Of a stretch of 28,571 bases of DNA, positions 7,589-16,000 are shown piece after piece. This stretch comes from a virus. Under the pieces are notes generated by a model. That model saw only the letters and a list, made by a program, of their open reading frames with translations. It ran no database searches and was not told the origin of the DNA. Position 1 is the first letter of the stretch. The number at the start of each line of letters is the position of its first letter. The stretch lies in the IMG/VR virus record IMGVR_UViG_3300035011_000011, positions 1-28,571 of that record; one strand, given 5' to 3'. The translations under genes and the position numbers were made by a program.

Positions 7589-8224
7589 ATGGCAAAGACC
7601 GGCGTTGTAGCGAAGCCGTTTCCCTATTCGGAGGACGGCGTTTCGATCCGGCAGCTGAAGGAAGGCGAAGTGCTTTCCTTCCCGGACAAGATCTTCGACG
7701 GCCTGAAGGACGAAGGGTTCGTCTCGGCCTCGAACAAGCAGGCGGAGAACGCCGGCCTCGCCGGTGCCCGCGACGGAATTCACGACGAGATGAACAGCCG
7801 GATCGTGGCTGCCTTCGACCAGCATCTCGCAGGGCTGTCCGACCAGGAGCTGAAGGACGTCATCGCTCGCTCGGGCGCGCCCGTCTCCGGCAACCTGGTG
7901 CACGCCGAGCTGATCACGGCCGCAAAGCTGCAGCTCGTGCGAGAGGCCGAGGGCATCAAGCCGGTGCGGGGCGTTGACCCCAACTCTGGTGTCACTGAGC
8001 AGCCGTTGGCCGCTCCTGGTGCGCCCACGCCGCCCTCCGCGGCGGCTGCCGTTGAGAGGCAGAATGCGCAGGCGGCCGCCAGCGAAGCAGATGTCGACAT
8101 TCCCAGCGACTGGCGCGATCGGCACCACACTCAACAGATCAACCTGGCGAAGCGTATCGATCCGTCGGTCAACACCAAGGCGGAAGCCATCGATGTGCTC
8201 GAGAAGGCCACGAAGAAGGCCTGA
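7589..8224 (+). CDS. Head accessory protein with C-terminal HeH/LEM-like segment (211 aa)
   Basis: The N-terminal 60 residues hold KEGEVLSFPDKIFDGLKDEGFVS, a pattern seen in small phage head proteins that follow the capsid gene. The middle (about 65-120) is helical, then comes an Ala/Pro-rich linker (about 135-170), and the last 40 residues (DWRDRHHTQQINLAKRI to the end) resemble the short helix-extended loop-helix segments found at the C-termini of phage neck and head proteins. I infer a head-completion or connector-accessory role from that and from position. A clear AGAGGAGA ribosome binding site precedes the ATG. The stop is three bases before the GTG start of the connector gene. Confidence 0.65.
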   Translation: MAKTGVVAKPFPYSEDGVSIRQLKEGEVLSFPDKIFDGLKDEGFVSASNKQAENAGLAGARDGIHDEMNSRIVAAFDQHLAGLSDQELKDVIARSGAPVSGNLVHAELITAAKLQLVREAEGIKPVRGVDPNSGVTEQPLAAPGAPTPPSAAAAVERQNAQAAASEADVDIPSDWRDRHHTQQINLAKRIDPSVNTKAEAIDVLEKATKKA

Positions 8225-8227
8225 CGC

Positions 8228-8851
8228 GTGCTCACCGTCGTCACCCCCGCCGCCGACCGCAAGTTGCTGACCGAAGCGGAAATGCGCGCGGCGGCGGGGC
8301 TCCCTGCCGATGATGCCAGCCAGGATCCAGCCCTCGCGGCCCTGAACGACGAAGTGTCAGCGATCCTGACGACCGCGTGCCGGGTTGCGCGGGCCGGCGT
8401 TATTGCCCCGACGCTGCGACAAGAGACGCTCTCAGAAACGTTCCGGTCGACATGCGATGGCGAAATGTGGCTCTCGCGCCATCCGGTTGCTTCTGTCACG
8501 AGCATACATCGAGACTCGGATCTGGTGGCGCCGGAGGGATACGCATTCGATGCCGCCACAGGCCGGATCGACCGCATCTTAAGCTCCCCGACGCTTTCGT
8601 GGCGTCCTGGCTCTTATGTCGTCGTCTACACAGCTGGCTGGGCGGACGTGCCGGTAGAATTGAAGCTCGCCGCCAAGAAGCTCGTGGCCGCACTTCGCTC
8701 GGAAACGGCGCGCGATCCGTCCCTCAAGCGAGTGGAGATCCCGGGCGTGATTACCCGCGAATGGTGGGTCGGGCCGAAGGATGACCCGCTGATCCCAGGC
8801 GAGGTGATGTCTTTGATTTCGCCCTTCGTGAACCATGCGCGCGAACCATGA
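8228..8851 (+). CDS. Head-tail connector protein (207 aa), gp6/phiE125 gp8-like
   Basis: Adaptor that docks under the portal. The layout fits the HK97 gp6 / phiE125 gp8 connector families: an N-terminal helical part (about 14-60, with LTEAEMRAAAGLP), a central β-rich insertion (ETFRSTCDGEMWLSRHPVA, about 68-86, and YAFDAATGRIDRI), YVVVYTAGW (about 131-139) and then VPVELKLAAKKLVAALR, the helix that is the hallmark of this family. It starts with GTG at 8228, the only in-frame start that keeps the N-terminal helix. Its end overlaps the next gene by four bases (ATGA). Confidence 0.8.
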   Translation: MLTVVTPAADRKLLTEAEMRAAAGLPADDASQDPALAALNDEVSAILTTACRVARAGVIAPTLRQETLSETFRSTCDGEMWLSRHPVASVTSIHRDSDLVAPEGYAFDAATGRIDRILSSPTLSWRPGSYVVVYTAGWADVPVELKLAAKKLVAALRSETARDPSLKRVEIPGVITREWWVGPKDDPLIPGEVMSLISPFVNHAREP

Positions 8852-9216
8852 GCGCTCCTCAGTTGATCGCTGCGCTCGACAGTGCGCTGCTCGAAGCCGG
8901 GCAGTCCGCGACGCTGCGGCGCCGGATCGGCACGGGGCTCAACACCTTCGTCGATCTCGCTATCAGGGTGAGACTGCAAGGCTACGCGACCACGGACCTC
9001 GTTGCGGGCATCAAGGTCACCGACAGCAAGTTCATCGCGAGCCCGACGCCGATCGTGGCAGCCGGCGCGGCCTGGCCCGGCGCGGCCGGTGGCGGCGCGG
9101 ATATCAAGATCGGCGACTTCATCTTGGTCGAAGGGCGCCAGCGCGCAGTCGTCCAGGTCGACAACATCCGCATCGGCGACGTGCTGGTGCGGATTGAAGG
9201 CCGGGTCAGCGGCTGA
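8848..9216 (+). CDS. Putative head closure / head-tail joining protein (122 aa)
   Basis: A small protein with an N-terminal helix (about 3-18), then mostly β-strands: FVDLAIRVRLQGYATTDLV, an Ala/Gly loop (about 70-85), DIKIGDFILVEG and DNIRIGDVLVRIEGRVS. This size, β-character and place between connector and gp10-like gene match head closure or stopper proteins (lambda FII / SPP1 gp16 position). I do not see a family signature strong enough to name it by sequence alone. Overlaps the connector by ATGA and the next gene by one base, so the three are probably translated together. Confidence 0.65.
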   Translation: MSAPQLIAALDSALLEAGQSATLRRRIGTGLNTFVDLAIRVRLQGYATTDLVAGIKVTDSKFIASPTPIVAAGAAWPGAAGGGADIKIGDFILVEGRQRAVVQVDNIRIGDVLVRIEGRVSG

Positions 9217-9869
9217 TGGCTCGCTTCGAGACGTTCGCCCGCGATCTCCAGATGGCGACGGCCGACCTGGACCCTGCGGTCATCAACCGAGAACTGGCGA
9301 AGTACGCTCGGGCCTCACTCCGGGATGCGATCGCCGGCGGCGAGGCGTCTTCGGTTTACACCAAGTACGTCAACGGCCGCGAGGGCGCCGAGGAAGAAAC
9401 CGTCGAGGTCCCGGGCCCGATCGTCTACGACTTCAGCTACTGGCAGCCGATCCTCGCCTTCGCGCTGGCGGAACTTGAGAAGCGGTCGCCGCGGAAGACC
9501 GGCGATTACATCGCCTCGCATGTCGTGATGGTCGGGTCACAGGTGATGCGGCCCGATGCTGAGATCTCTGCGATGGAGGAAGTTTCCGTCGTCGCGACAG
9601 TGCCTTACGCGAGAAAGATCGAGTCTGGCTTTCAGCGCGTATCGACCGGTGAGGCGGTCTTTCAGGACGTCCGCCGCAAGGTACAGTCGCAGTTCGGGCG
9701 CGCCGTCGATGTGCGGTTCAGGATGGTCTACATCCCGAACGGCTACATCCTGAAGGGGCGCTTCCGACGCGGGCGCAAGCAGTTTTCGCGCACGAAGCTG
9801 CAGCGTGACACGCAGGCCGGCGCCCGCATGACCTATCCCGCCATCGTCATGAGCATGAAGGCTGCCTGA
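9216..9869 (+). CDS. Neck / tail completion protein (217 aa), HK97 gp10-like
   Basis: Likely the protein that completes the head-tail junction or caps the tail. The core of the family is visible as KRSPRKTGDYIASHVVMVG (about 89-107), in which the S-P-x-x-T-G-x-Y turn is characteristic, followed by VPYARKIESGF (about 130-140) as in gp10-like proteins (…YA..lE.G). The N-terminal 85 residues carry an extra segment with YTKYVNGREGAEEE, and the C-terminal tail after 170 is strongly basic (KGRFRRGRKQFSRTK), which might touch DNA. Longer than typical gp10 (about 110-150 residues). Starts in the stop of the previous gene (TGATG). Confidence 0.75.
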   Translation: MARFETFARDLQMATADLDPAVINRELAKYARASLRDAIAGGEASSVYTKYVNGREGAEEETVEVPGPIVYDFSYWQPILAFALAELEKRSPRKTGDYIASHVVMVGSQVMRPDAEISAMEEVSVVATVPYARKIESGFQRVSTGEAVFQDVRRKVQSQFGRAVDVRFRMVYIPNGYILKGRFRRGRKQFSRTKLQRDTQAGARMTYPAIVMSMKAA

Positions 9870-9870
9870 G

Positions 9871-10284
9871 ATGGCCTCGGATGTCGTCTATGAGGCGATC
9901 AGAACCTATCTCTCCGCGGCATGGTCTGAGACCCCCATCGAATGGGAGAACGAGGCGTTCAATCAACCCAGCGATGGCTGGGTCGCCGTCGAAATCGCCG
10001 GCACTTCCTACGCGCAGCAGAGCATTGGCGCTGACGATCCGGCGGAAAACCGGTGGGACGAGGATGGCATCCTCTGGTTGCATGTGATCGTGCCGACCGG
10101 GACCGGCAGCGTCACGGCCAGGCGCTGGGCGAAGCAGCTCGCAGATCTCTTTCGCGGCGCGCGGCTGCTTTCCGATGACCTCGAGTTCCTGGACGCTTCA
10201 ATTGGCGCCGGCGACCGCGGCGTGGATGAGGGGCCGCACTGGATGATCACCGTCAGCGTCGATTGGCGGCGCGAGGAAGCCTGA
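9871..10284 (+). CDS. Tail terminator protein (137 aa), DUF4128-like
   Basis: Predicted ring that stops tail tube growth and joins tail to neck (lambda gpU role). It shows an N-terminal helix (VYEAIRTYLSAAW), IEWENEAFNQPSDGWVAVEI (about 18-37) with the N-x-x-F-x-x-P pattern typical of DUF4128-type tail terminators, GILWLHVIVPTGTGS (about 66-80), ARRWAKQLADLFRG helix and a final ITVSVDWRRE strand. Position right after the gp10-like gene and before the tail tube is the canonical one. It begins one base after the previous stop. Confidence 0.8.
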   Translation: MASDVVYEAIRTYLSAAWSETPIEWENEAFNQPSDGWVAVEIAGTSYAQQSIGADDPAENRWDEDGILWLHVIVPTGTGSVTARRWAKQLADLFRGARLLSDDLEFLDASIGAGDRGVDEGPHWMITVSVDWRREEA

Positions 10285-10300
10285 CAACAGGAGAACCATC

Positions 10301-10507
10301 ATGATGCTCACCGTGTTGAAGTCGTTCCCGCATCCGAGCCGCAGGTTCGCCGCCGGCGACAGCGTCACCGAGATCGAAGCGGCCGAGGGCCCGATTCCCC
10401 TGGAGGATCTGAAGCGCCGGCGGTTCGTGGCCGGCCCGGAGAGCAAGGCCGCGAAGGACACCGCGCCCGCCGGCGAGGTCGCCACGGGGAAGGCCAAGCG
10501 CTCGTAA
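10301..10507 (+). CDS. Small hypothetical protein (68 aa) before tail tube gene
   Basis: A short protein with a β-rich N-terminal half (MLTVLKSFPHPSRRFAAGD, then PLEDLKRRRFVAGP) and an Ala/Lys-rich tail. The first part resembles small phage proteins whose motif, a short strand with F-x-x-G-D and L-x-x-R-R-F-V, recurs between neck and tail tube genes. Function unknown. A GGAG sequence about nine bases upstream supports the start; two consecutive ATG codons (10301 and 10304) are both possible. It is followed by an intrinsic terminator. Confidence 0.6.
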   Translation: MMLTVLKSFPHPSRRFAAGDSVTEIEAAEGPIPLEDLKRRRFVAGPESKAAKDTAPAGEVATGKAKRS

Positions 10508-10574
10508 CCCACCCTGAACTGCCCGCGCGTGGCCCGCGCCGGCATCGAACATTCCGACCCTTGGGCAAGGTGAT

Positions 10575-10600
10575 GGGGCGCTTGGTGGCGCCCCTTTTCT
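10575..10600 (+). terminator. Intrinsic terminator before the tail tube gene
   Basis: GGGGCGC (10575-10581) pairs perfectly with GCGCCCC (10588-10594) around a six-base loop and is followed directly by TTTTCT. It lies 20-45 bases before the tail tube ATG and would reduce read-through from the head/neck genes into the tail genes. Confidence 0.65.
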
Positions 10601-10618
10601 ATTGGGAGCCCTGAAGCC

Positions 10619-12100
10619 ATGACCTCATCGAACCGAGTGCGGGTGAGCTACGTGATGGAGTCGACGCCCGGCGTCACGCCCACGACCCCTCGCATGAAGC
10701 AGGCCCGCCTGACCGGCGAATCCCTTGCCGGCGCGCCGGAGTACGTCGACAGCGACGAGTTGCGCGACGACCGCATGAACGCTGATCCGATCATGGTCGG
10801 CCAGACCTCCGGCGGCGGGATCAACTTCGAGCTGTCCTATCCCCATCCGCAGACCTTCCTTTCGGATGCGCTGGTCTCGGCGCTGTTCTCGGCCTGGCTC
10901 AACACGCCGGAGCGGGACAACGACGGCACGGCCGACAGCGTGATCACCGGCGTGACCGACACGACGGACGAATTCGCCGTCACGACCGGCGCCGCCTTCG
11001 TGGCTGGCCAGCTGCTCCGTTCGACGGGCTTTGCCACCGCGGCGAACAACGGCGTCTGGAAGATCACCACCGGCGGCGCGACCTCAGTCGCGGTGCTCGG
11101 CGCGAACTTGGTGACCGAAGCTGCGCCGCCGGCCACGGCGCGCCTGAAGGTCGTCGGGTTCGAAGGGGCTGCGGCCGATATCACCGCGCTGACGGACGGC
11201 CTCGGCTCGACGGCTCTGGACTTCACCACGCTCGGCCTGCGCAAGGGGCAGTGGATCAAGATCGGCGGCGCCGCTGACGCGACCACCTTCGCCTTCCTGG
11301 TCACGGCCGGCGCTGTGGCGCGCACTGCGGCCTGGGCCCGGATCACCGGCATCGCCGCGAGCAAGCTGACGCTCGACAACCTGCCGTCGGGTTGGGCGAC
11401 GGATGTCGGCACGGGCAAGACCATCCGGGTCTGGTTCGGCGACCAGCTGAAGAACGGCGTGACGCCTGCGCCGATGACGATCGAGCGCGGCTTCATGGGG
11501 CAGCAGGTTCCGACCTACATCGTGAACCGCGGCATGCAGGTCGGTCAGCTCGAGCTGACGATGGAGGCGAAGCAGAAGATCTCCGGCGCCTTCACCTTCA
11601 CCGGGCTCACCGCATCGCAAGGGATCGTGACGCTGGATGCCTCGCCTGATCCGGCGACGACCAACCAGGTGATGGCGGGCAGCGCGAATGTCGGCCGCCT
11701 CGCCGAAGGCGGATCGCGCCTGACGAGCCCGAACTGGGCTCGCCGTGTCTCGTTCACGGTCAACGCGAACCTCGAGGCGCAGGACGCGGTCGACAACTTC
11801 GGCGCGGTCTACATCCGCGAGGGCGAGAACACCGTCACCGGCCAGATCGACACCTACTTCGGCAGCAATGCGGTGCTGCAGAAGTTCTATGACGGCACCG
11901 TCACCTCGCTCAACGGCCGCGTGACCAAGAACAACCAGGCGGTGGTGATCCAGATCCCGCGGGCCACGCTGCGCGGCGGCGGCAACCCTTCGGCCGGCGG
12001 CAAGAACCAGACGGTTTCGGCGCAGTTCGACTTCTCCGGCGCGCTCGACCCGGAGACCGGCGCCAACATCATCTTCGACCGCCTCGAATACTTCGCCTGA
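10619..12100 (+). CDS. Tail tube protein (493 aa) with large insertion
   Basis: The major tail protein forming the tube. N-terminal features fit the TTP_2-type tail tube family: RVSYVMESTPGVTPTTPRMK, LTGESLAGAPEYVDSDELRDDR and the GGGINFELSYPHPQTFLSDAL segment (about 64-85). The C-terminal 200 residues are mostly strands (IERGFMGQQVPTYIVNRGMQV; FTVNANLEAQDAVDNFGAVY) with a final FDRLEYF. At 493 residues it is well above the usual roughly 300. The excess is an Ala/Thr/Gly-rich central region (about 105-280) that may be a surface-exposed domain. A GGGAG sequence upstream supports the start. The next gene starts 175 bases later, after a strong hairpin. Confidence 0.85.
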   Translation: MTSSNRVRVSYVMESTPGVTPTTPRMKQARLTGESLAGAPEYVDSDELRDDRMNADPIMVGQTSGGGINFELSYPHPQTFLSDALVSALFSAWLNTPERDNDGTADSVITGVTDTTDEFAVTTGAAFVAGQLLRSTGFATAANNGVWKITTGGATSVAVLGANLVTEAAPPATARLKVVGFEGAAADITALTDGLGSTALDFTTLGLRKGQWIKIGGAADATTFAFLVTAGAVARTAAWARITGIAASKLTLDNLPSGWATDVGTGKTIRVWFGDQLKNGVTPAPMTIERGFMGQQVPTYIVNRGMQVGQLELTMEAKQKISGAFTFTGLTASQGIVTLDASPDPATTNQVMAGSANVGRLAEGGSRLTSPNWARRVSFTVNANLEAQDAVDNFGAVYIREGENTVTGQIDTYFGSNAVLQKFYDGTVTSLNGRVTKNNQAVVIQIPRATLRGGGNPSAGGKNQTVSAQFDFSGALDPETGANIIFDRLEYFA

Positions 12101-12275
12101 TCCGTCGCGGCTCCGGCCGCGGCGATGAATTGCCCGCTGTGTCGGCGGCGGGTCCAGAAGCCTAGCTGGTCAGTGCCAGCGACGCCGGTTGGTGCCGGCG
12201 GCGAGATGGAAGTGCGCGCACTCCTGGCGGACGGGCCCGACAGCCCGTCCGTCTCCCTCGCATGAAAGCACCACA
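12101..12275 (+). other. Gap with strong hairpin before the G/GT genes
   Basis: CGGACGGGC (12228-12236) pairs with GCCCGTCCG (12243-12251) around a six-base loop, a perfect nine-base stem without a T-run, ending 24 bases before the chaperone ATG. The gap also contains a 46-codon frame (12125-12265) starting MNCPLCRRR with one Cys-x-x-Cys pair; it lacks a ribosome binding site and is not called a gene. No other feature is seen. The hairpin could slow read-through or protect the upstream mRNA end. Confidence 0.45.
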
Positions 12276-12761
12276 ATGGTTCTGAAGCTCTCCTCCCTCC
12301 GAGCCAACCTCGATCGCGAAGCCAAAGGCGATTGGGTTCCCTCGCTCAAGTGGCCGGGCGTCGAGTTCCTCGTCTCCGCCCTGACCAAGCCCTCCTACCG
12401 TATCAAGCGCGACGCTCGCATCCAGCAGCTGTCTCGGCGGTACAAGGGGCAGCCCATCCCCCCCGAGAAGCTGGCGCCGGTCATCGGCCGCCTCTACTGC
12501 GAAGAGATCCTGCACGGCTGGCGGGGCATGGATACGCCCTATTCGCCGGAGGTCGCGCTCGAGACCCTCACCGATCCTGCCTTCCGCGAGGTCGTCTCCG
12601 AGGTCGAATACTGCGCCGGCACCCTCAGCGAGGTCGACCCCGAGTTCTCCGATGATGCCGAGGCGCTCGGTGAGGAGGGCGAGCCGGAGGACGATCTGGG
12701 AAAGTCCGCCGCGCCTTCCGTGCCCGCCTCGAGCGCCGCGGAGACGAGTTCGGCTTCCTAG
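12276..12761 (+). CDS. Tail assembly chaperone, gpG-like (161 aa)
   Basis: Equivalent of lambda gpG, which coats the tape measure protein before tube polymerisation. The helical core (LKWPGVEFLVSALTKPSYRI at about 24-43, and APVIGRLYCEEILHGWRGM at about 67-85) has the pattern of short phage tail chaperones, followed by a helical segment and an acidic stretch (about 115-140, EEGEPEDDL). The slippery heptamer GGGAAAG falls in the zero frame as G-GGA-AAG at codons 142-143. Ribosomes that do not slip end here after 18 more residues. The ATG is chosen as the start that begins MVLKLSSLRA; no strong ribosome binding site is seen. Confidence 0.8.
   Translation: MVLKLSSLRANLDREAKGDWVPSLKWPGVEFLVSALTKPSYRIKRDARIQQLSRRYKGQPIPPEKLAPVIGRLYCEEILHGWRGMDTPYSPEVALETLTDPAFREVVSEVEYCAGTLSEVDPEFSDDAEALGEEGEPEDDLGKSAAPSVPASSAAETSSAS
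12698..12704 (+). promoter_or_regulatory. Programmed -1 frameshift site (GGGAAAG)
   Basis: GGGAAAG lies in the gpG frame as G-GGA-AAG, the X-XXY-YYZ arrangement and the same heptamer used by lambda G/GT. A -1 slip gives codons GGG-AAA then GTC at 12704, and that frame stays open for 128 codons to the stop at 13090. Product: 143 residues of G plus 128, total 271, very close to lambda gpGT (279). Confidence 0.85.
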
Positions 12762-13090
12762 CCGATCTCATGGATGAGGAGCCTGACGCTGCTGCGGCGT
12801 TGGGCGATCAGATCGATGGGATCGAGGACGAAGAGATGCCGCCTTGGGCCGGCTATCTCTTCGATGCCTGGAACGCGCTCACCAACGATCGCCATCGCGG
12901 CGACATGGGCTGGTGCTCTGGCATCTTCTACCAGAGCATCAGCGCGTACGCCCGCGATCACGGCCTAATGGGCGACCTCTTCCCCGACTTCCTGCTCTTT
13001 CTCCGGGCAATGGACGACGAGTACGTCGCCTTTGCCGCCGAGCAGGCCAAGGCCGCCGCCGACAAGGCTCAGCGCGAGCGATCCGCATGA
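12704..13090 (+). CDS. gpT-like part of tail chaperone fusion (by -1 frameshift)
   Basis: This is the downstream part of the G/GT fusion. After the slip at 12698-12704 the reading frame continues as VRRAFRARLERRGDEFGFLADL (22 residues) and then the 106-residue region starting MDEEPDAAAALGDQ at 12770. The latter has a PPWAGYLFDAWNALTNDRHR segment, an FYQSISAYARDHG helix, and a helical Ala/Lys-rich end. In lambda, gpT is only made as the fusion and carries the tape-measure contact. The ATG at 12770 could be used alone, but it lacks a ribosome binding site. The stop overlaps the tape measure ATG (ATGA, 13087-13090). Confidence 0.8.
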   Translation, partial: VRRAFRARLERRGDEFGFLADLMDEEPDAAAALGDQIDGIEDEEMPPWAGYLFDAWNALTNDRHRGDMGWCSGIFYQSISAYARDHGLMGDLFPDFLLFLRAMDDEYVAFAAEQAKAAADKAQRERSA

Positions 13091-16000
13091 CGACAAAGCT
13101 CTCTTCCCTTCGCGTCACCGCTGAGATGGACGTGTCGCAGTATGTGCGCGCGGCTGCTCAGAAGGTGTCTGCGGATGGGGACATGGTCGGGTCGGCCAAG
13201 GTAGTTGGACAGGCTCTGGCGGCGACCGATGCCGCCGCCAGCAAGGCCGTGCCCGGTGTCGCCTCGCTGTCGCGCGTCTGGATCACCGGCTATGGCGACG
13301 CGGCGAAGTTCGAGAGCGCAGTCCGGTCGGTCGGCAAGGCTCTCGATCGAGGGATGGACCCGGCTCGCGCCGCGATTCAACTCGATGGGGTCTATCGAAA
13401 GTTCGGGCAGACGGCCGATGCTGCGAGCCTGGCTCGCCAAGGCTTCGTCGCCTTGGCCCCGGTTGTTGCCGCGCTCAACGATCGCTACGATGTCAACGCC
13501 GCCGTCGCGGACCGCGCGGCCGCCGCGACCAAGCGGCTGGCCGATGCCCAAGCGGCGCAGCAGCGCATCAATGCCTCGTTCGGGATCGGTGCCAGCGCCG
13601 GCTCGGCGCAGGATTCCGCCGATGCGTTCCTGGGATCGGTCGGTGGCCTGGAAGGTGTGGCCAGGGCTCGTGGGCGTGCCGTCGCCGAGAGCTTCACGCA
13701 ATCGCTGAACGAGGGCCTGATCGCCGGCGCCCCGCGTTCGGCGCGGCAATCGGCCAGCGCCTTCACCGACTATTTCGACGCCATCGCCGCTGACATCAAG
13801 CGCCGCGAGGTCGAGGTCGCCGCGAGCGTCGAACGTATGCATGCGGTGCAGCAGCGGCTGCAGCAGGTCCACCGCATCGGCTACCAGTTCGACAGCACGC
13901 CCGGCGCACGCGCGTCGATGTCAGCCTTCATCGAGGAGGATGAGCGCGCGGTTCGCAGCCTGACGCAGGCGTATGATCCCCTGCTTGTGAATGAGCAGCG
14001 GCGCAATGAGGCGTTGAAGACCGCCCAGGGGCTCCTGGCACGGCGGGCTATCGATGAGAAGCAGTACGCGACCATCGTAACCAACGTCGGCAAGGTTCAC
14101 GACGACACTCAGAAGGCGTTGGTAGGCGCGTTCACGGCGACCGGGAAATACACGTCGGGCATGGGCCTCGCCCGCCACGAGATGATCAACTTCGGCCGGC
14201 AGGCGCAGGACGTCTTCGTCTCGCTTGCCTCGGGGCAGGGCGTGCTCACGGTCCTGATCCAGCAGGGCACCCAGATCGTCGACATCTTCGCGTCTTCGCG
14301 CGGCACCGTCGGCGGGTTCCTGGGCCAGATCGGGCCGGTGCTGTTGCGGGCCCTGCCGGCTATCACCGCGGTCACAGCCGCGCTCGGAGCTTTGTATGCG
14401 GCGTTCAAGGTCTCGGGCGAGCAGCAGACGCTCAGCAATTTGCTGTTGGGCGCGGGCCGGGCGTCGGGGCTCACCGGTGGGCAGCTGGAGGGGCTGGCGA
14501 GGGAATCCGCGCAGGCCGCGGACATCACAGTCTCGAACGCCCGCCTGATTGGCGCCGAGTACGTCAAGCTCGGCCGGATCGCGAATGACAACCTGCCGAA
14601 GCTGACCCAGATCACGAAGGACTATGCCGCGGCGACCGGACAGGACCTGAAGAACTCGGCGCAGGAAATCGCTCAGGCTCTCGCTGATCCGACGCGTGGC
14701 GCTCAAGGTCTCAGCGACAAGATCGGCGGGCTCGACAGCACGACGCTGCGGATGATCCGCACCGCGACCGATTTCAACGACAAGCTCCGGGCGCAAAAGC
14801 TCCTGATGGAAGAGCTCGGCCGGGCGACCGACAATGCGGCCGACCAGTCGCTCTCGAAGTGGGACCGCCTCACCAAGGAAATGGGCCTGGTCTTCGGTCG
14901 CCTGAAGGAGGGCGCTGCCGGCTTAGTCATGGGGCCGGATCGCAGCGAAGAAATCGTCGCTGCTCGCGAAAGGATTGGTGGGCTGGAGAGGCGCCTTGCC
15001 AACACTCGTCCTGATAGCCGCTACAGCGATCTTGCGGCCAAGCGGGAGCTTGATGACGAGCGGGGAAGACTGGCGGTCCTGGAGGAAGCCGAGAGGAAGA
15101 CCAGAGACCTAGCGTCGGCGCGCGCTCGCGCCAGCGAGGCGAACAAGCGCGTGGCGGATGGCGAGGCCGCCACGCTCGCCACCAACAACCAGGGCCTCGC
15201 GCAGCGCCTGCGTCTCTACAACGAGACGATCGGGCAGGCGAACACGCTGGAGAAGAGCATCGGCGAGCTTCGTGCCCGCCGCGATGGCATCGGCGTCCCG
15301 GATGCGGCTAATCGAGGCGAATTCGCCACGCTGACGCAGCAAATAAAGGAGCAAACCGAGGCGCTCGAGGCGCAGAAGCGCCGGATCGCCGACCTGCAGT
15401 CCGTCCAGAGTGGACTGACGATGGAGCAAGAGCGGGCGCGCCGCGGCACGGAAATCGACCTGAAGGCTTCGCGGGACAAGACGCTGGCGGACGCTCAGGA
15501 AACCGCCGCTATGCGCGCCCGCAACGAGGTCTTCGGCACGGCGAGGACGCAGGCCGAGGAAGACTTGCGGGTCAAGCAGGCGCAGCGCGAGGCAGCGGTG
15601 CGCGGCACCGTGGCAGTCAACGAGCAGTCGAAGGCGCTCCAGGATGGTATTGCGGTCTCGAACGCGCAGACGGAAGCGTTTCGCCGCGGGGGTGTCGCCG
15701 CCGCCGAGGTCGCTCGCATCCGGAAGGAGGCCGAGCAACAGGCACGCAGCACCGGCGGCGATGTCGAGGTCATCTTCCGGGATCGGCTGAACAAGGAGAT
15801 CGCGGAGACCAAGCGCGGGCTTGCCGAGAAGCTCGCCTTGCAGAAGCAGGAGGTCTCGGCAGCTTCGGCGGCGAATTCCGCAGCTGCGGCCGGCAACCTA
15901 TCCGCGAAGCAGCGCGCGGACCTCGAGGAGCGGCTTCGGATCGAGCGGGAAGCGTACAACAAGCTGATCGCGACCGGGCTGGTCAGCGAGAGGGAGGCGG

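Noticed and set aside
12705-12742. Stimulatory stem-loop after the slippery site
   Set aside because: Only a five-base TCCGC/GCGGA stem with a long loop is visible; too weak to claim.
12844-13086. Upstream extension of the tape measure frame
   Set aside because: It overlaps the gpT-like frame and reads as Arg/Pro/Ser-rich low-complexity sequence; the ATG in the ATGA overlap at 13087 is better.
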